Made by a program: the position numbers and the translations under genes
Assembly (NCBI GenBank): GCA_037157565.1
Contig: JAZHRO010000002.1
Span: 39,452,501 to 39,516,500 of the forward strand
Reading direction: 5' to 3'
DNA: 64,000 nt
From: Thalassia testudinum
Lineage: Eukaryota; Streptophyta; Magnoliopsida; Alismatales; Hydrocharitaceae
Notes under the pieces: generated by a model
Database searches by the model: none
Told to the model about the DNA's origin: nothing
Seen by the model: only the letters and a program-made list of their open reading frames with translations
In this document: positions 10,221 to 20,445 of the stretch, in pieces
Position numbering within the stretch: position 1 is the stretch's first letter
Layout: each line of letters starts with the position of its first letter

Positions 10221-12897
10221 GTTGTGTTATATCGTTGTAGTAAAGCCGGTTGTTACCAACGTTTCATATAAATATTTTTTTACTCGGAAAAATAAAAGAG
10301 TTCCCGAGGTCGAACTCAGGGAGCAAGTTGTATTCTAGAGATATACAAGTTCTATTACAAAAATAAAGAGAGAGAGAGAGAGATGAAAATTTGGCTTCTT
10401 CTTCTTTTCTTCTTTCTTCCTCTTTGTCTTTGGTTCTTCCTGTTCTTCTTCTTCTTCTTCTTCTTCTTCTTCTTCTGCTTTCTTCAGATCTTCCCCTCGT
10501 GCTCTTCTTCTTCTGTTCTTCCTTGTTTCCTTTCTTTCTTTTTCGTCAGATCGTCTTCTTCTTTTCTTGCTTCTTGCTTCTCTTCATTCCTTCTTCTTCT
10601 TTGTCTTCACCTGCCTTGACCACCTTCCGTCGTCTGCCCCGTTGCTGAGACGACTTAACAATGCCTTCGCTACAGTGCAGCAGCTCCTTCTTCTTCAGCG
10701 GGTCTGCTTCTTCTTCTTTGGCCTGCACACTTCAGAGTTTATTCGTCAAGAGGCAAAAACCTACTCTACCCCCCTCCCCCGCGTATCTCTCTCTCTGAAA
10801 TCACTCTTCGGAAGCTCTCCCAGAGCGCTACCGGGTAATCGGGTTCGGGTCAGGCCCGGGTCCAGGCCCACCGGCGTGCGTGGTGGGCGAGGAGTGCAGG
10901 TCAGTCTAATCGGGTCGGGCCAGGTCCGCGGAGCGTGGTCACGGACGAGACCGAGTCGGGTCGGGTCGGGTGAGAGGGACCTCACCCCGTGGTAACTGAG
11001 GCAAACAGATGGTGGCACTTTTTCAATTTATGTGGGTGTGTGGCTTCAGAAGGTTCCGAGGTGGGACTATCCGCGCACCCGTTTCTCTCACGCCTGCAGC
11101 AGGGATGGCGCTTCCAATTGCAACAGCTGTTGAGGCGCGCAACTCCAATTGAGGGCCGGGGTGTGTGCGCAAGACTCTTCCGCGCTGGCCGTGGCTCTTC
11201 AACCTGGGATATCTAGGCTTGGAGCAACCTCGAGCAAGCTTCGAGCTTCCTCGCCAATGGCGGTCAAGGCCTGGAACCTGAAATCAATAGCACGGCCTCT
11301 CGGCCAAATCAGACAGGCGGGGGACCTTCGTCGTGGCACGGCGAAGGTGGTCAGGGGGTCTGCAGGGGGCGAGATGGAGCTGTCAGGTCGTCCTAGGTCA
11401 AACTGTGAGCGAGGGAGTGGGTGTGTTCGGTGGGTCTGCAGAGGGTGTTTGGTGGGAAGTGGAGGGGCGGAAGAGGATCAGGGTGAGGAGGCGGAGGTTC
11501 TGCGGTGGTCGGCGAGCCGTGTGGGTCGCTGAGGTGATGGGAGCGGCTCGCCGGAGAGTGGTCGGAGGCGGAGAGGATGAGGGTGAACAGGGTCGGTAGA
11601 GGGCTTAATTGACTAAATCGAAAGCGGGGAAAGAAAGAGGAGGAGAAGGGGAGTAAGTCTAACTTAACTGCAGGGACGAAGGGGGAGGAACAGGGCGACA
11701 GTCGTATCGACTGTCGCCGGAGAAGACGATGCCCAGTGGGGGAAGGACGGCGGTGACGACGGGGCAGAGGCAGCGCGCGCCGGTATTGCGCGACGCGGGA
11801 AGAGCAGGGGAAGAGGTCTCTGCTGCTGGTATTGCGGCAGAGCGAAGAGGAGGAGGAAGGAGAACCGCCGGAGCTGGTGGGCGTCTGCCGGAGTGAGAAG
11901 AGAGGAAAGTTGGGGGTTTTCTCCGTCAGATCCGAGCTGCTTTGGTTGGTGGAGCGGCGGGGGGTATTTATAGGGTTGAAGCAGGGAGGAAGGCGGAGGG
12001 AGACGACGTGTCTCCCTCGCCGGAGAATGGTCGGAATACGAACCCATACCGTCCGTGCGTTCGCACGGCCGGTATGGGGGGCTACAATGACCATGGGGGT
12101 GCTCCTGCGACGGCTGACGACGCAGGGCACCCCCGGTACACATGCCAGGTCCTCCACCTCACCCTGCGCGGCGCCATGCTCCGCGCAAGGTCGCCGGAGC
12201 ATGGTGCTGGCAGGGTTTTGCAGGAGGGACCTGTTTGCAAAGAACGAAGGAGAGTTAGGGGCCTAAATGCGAGGGTTCAAAAGTTGAGGGCCAAAGAGTA
12301 AATATATGAGGACCAAAGTGTAAAGTCGGTCAAGGAGGTTTCTTCTTAGGCTCAAGTTTTTATACATGACTAATTAGAACCTAAGGAATCTGATGGTAAA
12401 TTTCATTTTCATATTAAACCTTGTTTGACCGGTCAATTTGCGTAAAGACCCAAATTAAGTTATTAATTGGGCATGGTTCTCAATGTAGGTCAAAATGGGT
12501 TCTAAAGGCCAAATTGAAGGTTCTAAACCCTAGAGATTATTTTTCTATGAATTTTAGAGGGTTTATTCTATTTTTACTTTGCCTCGAACCTTGTGAATTG
12601 AAGTGGGTTGTTTTAGGGTTACAGATTATCATTTGGTTTCTTGGAAGTGCTGTAGCCCTTGCTAGATCATCTCATCCCACTTTTATTCTTATTAAGCTGT
12701 TTTGACCTGTGTTTGGGCCCTGAATTACCCTGTATGCAGATTATACTGGTAAAATTTCACTTTTACCCCTTATGACTGGTTTTCTTCTCAAACTCAGAAT
12801 TCTCTGAGTTAAGCCTTTCCTTGAGATATGTAGGAGCTTTTATCCTTTGTATTGGGTCAAAATGAGCTAGTTATGGCTCATGATGAGGTTCTCATCA
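10221..12897 (-). repeat. E1 5' LTR (main part)
   Basis: Nearly identical to 267-2936. Visible differences are one TTC unit and single bases near 11072, 11331, 11548 and 12757. The sense start TGATGAG is at 12897, followed outside by the CCAGC duplication. Confidence 0.85.
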
Positions 12898-12902
12898 CCA
12901 GC
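12898..12902. repeat. Target-site duplication CCAGC of E1 (right)
   Basis: Matches 243-247. Confidence 0.75.
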
Positions 12903-15466
12903 CACCCTCTTCTCTTTCTTTCTTCCCCCGGCGACTTGCAGAGGCCCCCTCGTGCCTACATATACCCCTCCTCTCCCTCACGCCACCCCACTTCCTTCCA
13001 CCCGTCTTCTCCTTCTCCCTGCCAGCGAGAGTGCGAGCAAGCGAGAGCGGCAGAGCGGCTGCTGCGAGCGTGTGGGGAGAGAAGCTGCTGTTAGAGGAAG
13101 AAGAAGCTCAACAGCAAGGGTGCGAGCTTGCCGGGGCAGCTAGAGGGGGAGCTACGGGCGTGGGGTGTCGCAGAGGGGCTGCTACAGCTCGGGCAGCAGG
13201 CAGACACGGCACGGCGCAGCCATGCGTCGCGGGCGGAGAGCGAACCGGGTCCTGATTCTGGGAAAATTTCCTAGAATTAGACATCTGGAACTACGTCCAG
13301 ACGACATCGAGGATGTCTGGAGGATGGTTCAGACGTCTGACAGGTACAATAATTTCCTACCTTCTCCTTTTTACGCGTGTACGGCCATGCAGCCTTCCGT
13401 CGCGTTCTTCTGTGCCTTTTCGTGATGAGAGCGAATGCGTGTGTGCGCAGGTGTTGTTCGGGAGGGCGCGAGGTTTCGCCTTTCCACATGAATCAAACGT
13501 CCAGCCATAGTACCAAACGACGGATAGGACCTCCAAATGTCCGGGGTGACAATCGGACGTCTGGAAACTAAGGTCAGACGATCCAGCGAGTTTCTGGATG
13601 TCTGAAGGACTGTGCAGAACAAGGTATGGCACGATCAACGTTTTAAGACGTCTAGAAGAAGTTCCAGACGTCTGATTTTGGACAGACTCGTCATTTTTGG
13701 CCCGTTTAGGGTCCGTTCGGAGTCTGTTTTCCTCGTTTCAAGTTGCATTCGTTCCAGAATTATTTCCTCTACCTGTTTACAGTAATTGTATACTATTCTA
13801 AGAAACTCCTTGTGTTGATCCTTGTGATAGGACCCCGTTCCGTTGCGGCTCTGGGGGTTGCGGAGGCGTGCGGGATTGCCGACCACGCCCCCAATACTCC
13901 TGCTTTCGCAGATAGAATGGCCCTTTAATTTATTTAACAATATTTGTACAATTACGAAATAATTAATAGATCTTAGGGAATTGCATGAATCCTAAGACTG
14001 GAAAACTAGGTTGAATGATAGATCCTAGGGTATTGCATGAATCCTAGGACTAGAAAACTAGATTGAATGATAGATCCTAGGGCACGGCATGAATGCTAGG
14101 ACTGGAAAACTAGTTGAATATATAAACATTGCAGTCTTGGAAAAATGGAAAGGAAATGATAACTGCCTGTAAATTGGTTAACAGCTACCTGTTATAAATG
14201 GATAATTACGGATGACAACATGAATTGCATGGACATAAAGCTGGAACGGTAAAAACCTGAATTGACTGAGTTAAAAGAGCTTGAACCCTACGAGGAATTA
14301 GGAGTAGAACTCCTGGAAAGTGAATGGAATAGATTGGGGAAGTCAGCTGGCCCTTGAGTATGGAGTACCAAGGAGAGCGACTGTCCCCCTATTTAGTGTA
14401 GAGCGGAGCTAACCGCCCCAGGGATCCGGGGTTAGGACTGGCCACTTTGTATCGACTTTTGGCCCTCGTGTACACAGTACCGAGGAGAGCTACTAGTGTA
14501 GGGAGAGCACTAGCTACCCCACGGGCCCCGGGGTTCTGCTAGCTCTCCTACACCGACTTGTTAGGCCCACTAGGCAAACCAAGGTAGTCAGGCGAGGGTG
14601 CGCGGACTGTGGAGGGGCGAGACCCCTGTTTGGTTACTGTGGAGGGGCTGGACCCCTGTTACTGAGAGGGCTCTGCCCTATACTAGTTCCGTGCTGTGCT
14701 TTGGGTGCACCCGTTAACGGAAACGACTGACCGCGTGCCAGTGCGGGATAGCTACCCGTGCATTTATCGCGCATGCCGTAGTCACCATTACGTCTGTCAG
14801 CGACCTTGGGATGGTTGACTGAGGGTAGGACCACCACGGGGGACTCTCCCGGCCAGGAGAGCACCAAGTGTTACTTCTACTTTTCGGAAAAGACTACAAT
14901 CAAGATCGTTCCCACGAGGAACATTCAAGATCAAGAGAAGGATCTGAGAAATAAATCAATAGTGAATAAATGGAAAAGTATAAGGAAGAAAGTAAAAATA
15001 TAACAGCTACTGTCCACTCTACTACTTCTTCTAGCTTTTAGTTGCCACTCTATTCAGCTTTTCGCTGACGTGTGTCACCCTTGTTACCATTTCAGGACCA
15101 AGTGTTGAGCAGCCAGAGTCAGTGGCTGCGGAGGGCACTGGGCCTAGTAGAGCCCAGTAGAGTTACCTGTAGTACCTTCTGTACTTTTCTTTCCGCTGTA
15201 GTGAGTAGTTTTCTGTTACTCCCTGTACCCTATTTATTGTAAGCTTCCTATTATGTACATGTTTATTTCTCTACTGTTGTGGTGGTATATACTGTAGTAT
15301 TTCTTTCCTTTACTGCTGTATTTTGTTACTGCTAGTTATATGCATGGTGAATGTGGTTTATTTTACTGCTCTTTTGGTTAACTTCTCATTGGATGACTGA
15401 GTCTTGGGATTAGTCGAGTCGGTCCGATTCTCGTGTCTCGTAGGGATTCTGGAATCGGGTCGTTAC
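12903..15466 (+). repeat. Right part of LTR-like sequence Z
   Basis: It starts with a promoter-like stretch (acatataccc near 12957) and ends GGGTCGTTACA at 15466. The end resembles the solo LTR end at 37836 (GGGTTGTCACA), with related upstream words (ctcgtgtctcgtaggg versus ctcgggtctcatcggt, and a GTGTTGAGCAG block near 15100 versus GTTGTTGAGCAG near 37467). I read it as a diverged relative of the TGTAAC...CA LTR family. No PBS follows, so it may be a solo LTR. Several GACGTC palindromes lie at 13280-13680. Short open frames here are not convincing genes. Confidence 0.45.
13966..14118 (+). repeat. Three tandem copies of a 52-bp repeat
   Basis: Three successive units follow the pattern atagatcctagggNattgc, then atgaatcctaggactRgaaaa, then ctagNttgaatg. 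Units differ by a few bases. They lie within LTR-like sequence Z. Confidence 0.75.
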
Positions 15467-15467
15467 A

Positions 15468-15750
15468 CTGTTGGCAAAGGAATGGCGCGAAGAGGTGCAT
15501 TCCCCATGCCCTGAGCCACGCGAGGGAGAAGAATTCAAAGTCAAAAAAAAAAAATAGAATGGTGAATTTGCAATGTAGCCCTTGATGAAGATGTTAATTA
15601 GATGGCCAATTATTCGCATTCTCCTCCCCTCTCAATAAATGCATGCATGTGTTAATTTACAAATGCAACTATAGTTACTTAAGATACAATGATAGTGCTA
15701 GGAAATAACACAAGATAGCATGATTACTAGTGTATTTTTGCTGTGTAATC
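15468..15750 (+). repeat. Dispersed 280-bp repeat (copy 1)
   Basis: It starts CTGTTGGCA and ends near aatcaaaa. The reverse complement of about 46196-46500 aligns along its length, for example aaataacacaagat, tgtatttttgctgtg, ccaattattc and catgccctg. It adjoins the 5'-truncated Sirevirus LTR. The family is not recognised; it could be part of another LTR. Confidence 0.6.
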
Positions 15751-15754
15751 AAAA

Positions 15755-16885
15755 TCAAACATCCAGACCTCAGTCCAGATGTCTCAGAATGTTGGCTAAC
15801 AAAGTAAACATTGAAGAAAATAACCGTTAGGCTTCTATCAGACGCCCATAGAGGACCCCAGACGTCTGATATGCGACTGTTGAGCCTCGACTGACCCAAA
15901 ATCGCTTTCCAAGACTAATATAGCCGTTTGGACCTTGGAAAATCTATTCCCATAGTACAATAGGTTTCCAGACGTCCAGACCTAGTGTCAGACATCATGT
16001 ACATCGTCTGATTAATTTACACTAGAACCATGTTTAGGTCTAATGAAAGTCAGTAAGGGAACCCGTCTAGAATTAGACATTTGACTTAGTTCCCAGACGT
16101 CTTAAGAGTGACTTCTTGGCATCTGATCTATTTCCCAGACGTCTGATGACTCTGTCAGAATCATTAATGATTCTGATTTCGACTTATTCTGCCTTGGGAT
16201 AATTTCCAACGACTATGAAAGCCTTCCTAGGCTCTCTATAAATAGAGAAGTACCCTTGCCTTGCATACACGCACCAAGCAACACATTTTCCACATCTTTT
16301 GTGTCCAAGAGAAGCAGAAGAAGCTCTAGCTCTTTAAGCATTTGTTCCACACCTGAGAACTTTGTCCCGCTATGTACCTGCTCTCACTCCGCGATTACGA
16401 GAGCAACGTAGTGCCTACGCGTGGTTCACCCACTCGTTTCATCAAATCGACGCACACCCAGCAAAGGGAAGTTCCTTCACCTATAGTAGCTAGATTCAAT
16501 CATTTACTTTGTGTCTCTATAGGTTTGTTTTGTAATTTTACTTTATTATTTGGTTGGGTATTCGCCTTGCGAATTCCCGTCTGAGACAAAAACCTTCTCG
16601 TGAAGAGAAGGGGTTTGAGGCACACTACCCTCGTTCAAAGTAGTGTTGTTGTATTGAGGTTTAGTCAACCTCGTTTAAGTGACTGGGTTAGTGGATTTGA
16701 TCAACTTTGTTGATCGGGAAATCCTAGCTCGAAAGGGTTAGGTGGTGATTTTCACCCAGTTTGGGTTTCCACCTAAAAATATCTTGTGCTTTTGTGTGAT
16801 TGTTGCTTTTTGTGAGATTGCTTACATTATTTCCACATTTTATATTTTATCACGCAAATCTCACCCCCTCCCGTAGGGATCTACA
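15755..16885 (+). repeat. 5'-truncated LTR of Sirevirus-like element D
   Basis: Colinear with the sense strand of the LTR at 52959-54626: GACGTC palindromes, gcctcgactgaccc, TATA box, ccaagcaacac, ggttgggtattcgc, gtttgggtttccacc. It ends CTACA, directly before the PBS. The first several hundred bases of the family LTR are missing. Confidence 0.8.
16237..16245 (+). promoter_or_regulatory. TATA box of Sirevirus-like LTR D
   Basis: TATAAATAG in the context CTCTCTATAAATAGAG, about 90-490 bp downstream of the palindrome cluster. The same box is found in the three minus-strand LTRs. Confidence 0.65.
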
Positions 16886-16887
16886 TT

Positions 16888-16899
16888 TGGTATCAGAGC
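16888..16899 (+). promoter_or_regulatory. Primer-binding site of element D, initiator tRNA-Met type
   Basis: TGGTATCAGAGC, the standard copia-type PBS, two bases after the LTR end. Confidence 0.85.
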
Positions 16900-16938
16900 A
16901 GGTTTCCACTTTCTAGGAGTAATATCTGCAGAAGATCA

Positions 16939-18666
16939 ATGGAGGGGAGCATGTCAGCGATCAAGATTTCCGAGGGGCAATCTACCACCCGTCCGTCGTT
17001 ATTTGATGGGAGCAACTACCCCTATTGGAAGCTCAAGATGAAGACGTGGCTTCAAGCCAATGACTTCACGATTTGGGCCAGGTGCGAGACGTCATTTGAC
17101 ATCCCAGAGAAACCCGTGGGAGGCTACTCGCAACAACAAATCTGTGAGCTCTCCCTCAACGCTAAAACAATGAACGCATTATATAGCGTGTTGAGCCCAG
17201 AAGAATTCAACCGTATCTCGCAGTGCACCACCGCATACGAGATTTCGCACACACTTGAGGTAACCACAAGGGCACCTCTAAGGTAAAGTCTTCTAAAATT
17301 AATTTACTTTCATAAGAATTTGAATCATTTTCTATGAAGACTAATGAAATCTTAAGTGAGATGAACACTTGGTTCACTCTCCTTGTGAATGAATTGAAAG
17401 CTTTAGGAAAGACCTTTATTAAGGGGGAGCTTCAACGAAAGCTTCTTCGTTCCCTCAGACCAGAGTGGGAACAAAAGGTCACCGCGATCGAGGAGGCAAA
17501 CGACATAGAGGAGCTCAACATGGAGGATCTCCTAGGCAACCTCATGGCCTATGAGACAAAATTGAAGCAAAAGAAGGACACACCTGAACCAAAGCCCAAG
17601 AAGTCTCGCATTCAGAGCCACGTCGGATAGGGAGGTAAGTTTCGATGATGAAGATTTTAAATTCCTACTTAAAAAATTTTCCAAGTTTTGTAGGGATTCT
17701 AAGAGAGGAAAGAAAGAAAAGGAGTAAGGTAGCCCGAGACATTGCTACCACTGCAATGAAAAGGGTCATCTACGACCAGAGTGCCCTCTTCTCAAGAAGG
17801 AGAAGAAGAAGAAGGAGAAGGAGAAGAAGTATAAGAAGTCGTTCCAAGCAACTTGGGACAACTTGAGCTCGAAGGAAGAAGAAAAAAATCCCAAGAAGAA
17901 AAATGAAACCGCTTGCATGGGTTTCATGGCAATCATAGAAAGCGATAGCGATAACAGCGACAATGAGGTAAATTTTGAACTCCAAGATGCCTTTTAATGA
18001 ACTCTATGAAATTAATAAATCATTAAAGGTAGAAAATGAAAACATGAAAAAGAATCTTAGTTTTCTTAAATCATAAAATGAAATATTAGAAAAATAACTT
18101 AAGGATCTAGAAATTAGTTGTCATCCTAAGGATAATAACTTGTTGTTAGAAAATAGAGACCTAATCAATGAAAATAGTAAGCTGATTGATGAAAATATAA
18201 CTTAAAAATTGAAATTTCTAGCTTAAAAACAAAAATGCATGTTTTAAAAGATGAACTTGCATGTCTTAGGGGGAAATCAAATAATTTGATTAATAAGATA
18301 GAAAATTTGTCTAGCCCAAAGGTTGAGAAAGGATCTCCTTCAAGGAGAGCAACTGACAAATCTAGATCCAAGCTCACTTGGATACCGAAGAAAGATTTGG
18401 AGTCTTGTTTTATAGGTTATAAAGATTTCAACATCCAAGATTGGACCTACAAGATGAAGAACGGTCAACTCAACTTGGGAGGACCAAGGAGTAGGCCAAG
18501 GAGAAGGACAAGAAGATCGACGAGATGACGAACAGCCTACCAAGCCATCACACGTTGACCACCAGATTAGAGACCGACGCCGATGCCCGAACCTCCAAGC
18601 TACGGATGGGAACCCCATCTAGTTTGGCATCCACCTCCATTTGGGCCATTCTATTGGCCATGGTAA
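16939..18666 (+). pseudogene. Decayed copia-type gag of element D (Sirevirus-like)
   Basis: The start MEGSMSAIKISEGQS is followed by the conserved FDGSNYPYWKLKMKTWL segment of the UBN2-type Gag domain found in plant copia elements. The match to the minus-strand copy at 51177-52903 runs through all of it. Frameshifts occur near 17275 and around 17600-17650, and there are several further breaks, so no full Gag can be made. An intact C-x2-C-x4-H-x4-C zinc knuckle is encoded at 17743-17784. The C-terminal part is lysine- and glutamate-rich with coiled-coil character and ends at TAA 18664-18666. No protease, integrase or polymerase follows. Confidence 0.82.
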
Positions 18667-18957
18667 GTGAGGTAAAACTTTAACCCTATCTCTTTATAAA
18701 TAGCCTGTAGATAGGGGGAGTTTCCATCGAAGAGTTGATGCAATATGCATCACCATGGCTTTATCTTTGTGTTAGGGGTAGGAAGTAAGGTTCCTTGCTA
18801 CAGTCCACCAAAATTTGTCATCCAAGTCTAAGAAAATTAAAATATATGTAGGAGCAAACATATCATGAAGAAGATTATTATGATTGACCTCAATATTATC
18901 AAGAGTCAAAGAGTTTTCTTTTTCCGACAATGGACTTTGCATATCACAACATTTTAG
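18667..18957. other. End of element D and unassigned target sequence
   Basis: GATAGGGGGAGT near 18710-18722 is the last recognisable element D sequence and corresponds to the first of several PPT-like repeats in the minus-strand copy. After about 18725 similarity stops. 18772-18957 belongs to the sequence interrupted by the LARD and is open on the minus strand. Confidence 0.5.
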
Positions 18958-18962
18958 GAAGC
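18958..18962. repeat. Target-site duplication GAAGC of LARD (left)
   Basis: Repeated exactly at 28825-28829. Confidence 0.8.
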
Positions 18963-19518
18963 TGATGAGCCTTGGAAGCCCATCAAGAGATTTGTTAGCA
19001 TAGGAGGTGCTACTTAACTGTAAATCATCCATCGCTTGGGAGGGCCAAACCACAATCCACAAGCATACATAGAGGAGAAAGAGAGTTTGGTGATCCAGTT
19101 CCACCACAAGAGATGTATGTCTAAGGGGAGGACAGGGCTCCCAACTATGCACTGTAACTTTGAGAATTACACAATTTCCCTTTCTCGAGGAGGAGGAGAA
19201 GGCATCCTTTTCTAAGGGCCTTTCTCTCTATTTATAGTCTAGGGAGGAGGCTCCCCCACTCGATCGCCCTAGTACCCCTAGTTGCCAGGCTACATGGTAG
19301 CTGTCAGGGTATAGGTGATCTAACCCATCTTTTTGTATCTTCTACCATGCTGCGTTGAATCTTTTGGCAGGCTAGACAGGTTCTGGTTGGGATCCGACTG
19401 GTCTAAGGCGGTGCGGGCCAAGTCAGTTCTGCCTATACACCTTATAGTCGAGCAGTCGGATCCTCTATCGGGTCATGTGCGAAGTTTTGGATCTAAGGGT
19501 AATTTTTGCCCCTCATCA
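18963..19518 (-). repeat. LARD 3' LTR
   Basis: Starts tgatgag and ends cctcatca in plus coordinates. Shared blocks with the right copy include ggtgctactta, gggccaaaccacaatccacaagcatac, tttatagtct and gccaggctacatggtagctgtcaggg. Confidence 0.87.
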
Positions 19519-19535
19519 TATGCCCTCATCCTCAC
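19519..19535 (-). promoter_or_regulatory. Candidate polypurine tract of LARD
   Basis: The minus strand reads GTGAGGATGAGGGCATA directly before the LTR start. It is purine-rich but not a clean tract. Confidence 0.45.
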
Positions 19536-19719
19536 GCTAGTGTGAACTGCTAAGAGAGTAGTGAGAGTGACCAAAACTCTACTGTAGATAATGCCCCCAG
19601 ATGTTCTTCCTATTGTGCTGCAGTAATGAGAACATCGATGATGGAGTTAAGTGGCCTTCTCCTGATTGCAGTTGCTTGGGAGAGGTTCCTTGTTAGGGCC
19701 TATGAGCTCAAGCTCGAGC

Positions 19720-20445
19720 TCGTGCCGGCTTTAGGGGGTGATGTGTACTGAGGCAAAGCACGGGGCATGTAATCCCAAGTTCGAGCTGGCCATATGAGGC
19801 AACATCAGCTTCAGCATGGGGCGCATGAGCCCGAGACAGTGCCGACCTTAGGAGGCAGCATAACTTTGACAAGGGGTGTGTAAGCTCGAGTTAGTGCCAA
19901 CCTTAGGAGGTGGCATACTTTAGCGTGGGGCTTGGGAGCCCAAGCCATTGTCTACCTTAGGAGGCGACTTAACTTTAGTGAAGGGTGTGTGAGCCCGAGT
20001 TAGTGCCAGCCTTAAGAGGCGGCATTACTTTGGCGAGGGGCGTGTGAGCCCGAGCCGTTGCCTATCTTAGGAGGCGGTAGAAGTTAAGCGTAAGGTGTAT
20101 TAGCCCAAGTCGGTGCCGACCTTAAGGGGCGGTAGAAGTTAGGCGTGATGCATATTAGCCAGAGCCGATGCCGGCCTAAGGGGGAGGCAAAAGTTAGGCA
20201 TGGGGCATATTAGCCCAAGCTGATGCCTGCCTTAGGAGGCGGAAAAAGTTAGGAATGGGGCATATTAGCTCGAGCCAGTGCTGGGCTTAGGGGGCAGTAG
20301 AAGTTAGGCGTGGGGCGTATTAGCCCAAGCCAATGCCGGCCTTATGCCGGCCTTAGGGGGAGACAGAAGTTAGGCGTAGGGCGTATTAGCCCAAGCCAAT
20401 GTCTGCCTTGGGAGGTGGCAGAAGTTAAGCATGAGAGGCTTTTCG
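19720..20445 (+). repeat. Tandem array of about 55-62-bp repeats in LARD
   Basis: Eleven or so units share the core CCTTAGGAGGCGGCA, then aagttaggcgtggggcgtat, then tagcccaagccgatgccgg. Cores occur near 19849, 19902, 19952, 20011, 20073, 20132, 20190, 20231, 20286, 20350 and 20407. Units are diverged. Confidence 0.8.

Larger units (their letters stand above)
248..12897 (-). mobile_element. Full-length non-autonomous LTR retrotransposon E1 (tRNA-Asp PBS, Athila/Ty3-like)
   Basis: Read on the minus strand, the order is canonical: 5' LTR (12897 to 10221, then 7454 to 7431), PBS (7428 to 7411), leader, one ORF (6373 to 4487), a spacer with an internal PPT-like block, the PPT abutting 2936, and the 3' LTR (2936 to 248). 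CCAGC flanks both ends. The two LTRs differ by only a handful of substitutions plus small indels in about 2.68 kb, so insertion looks recent. No protease, reverse transcriptase, RNase H or integrase motif was seen in the 4.5-kb internal region, so mobilisation would need proteins in trans. The tRNA-Asp PBS is typical of Athila-type Ty3 elements; lineage assignment beyond that is inference. Confidence 0.85.

Noticed and set aside
2937..10224. Apparent inversion of the E1 internal region between LTR copies
   Set aside because: The middle LTR is flanked by ACCGG on both sides and, once removed, the 5' LTR, PBS, ORF, PPT and 3' LTR are all in canonical minus-strand order with CCAGC outside. A nested solo LTR explains everything.
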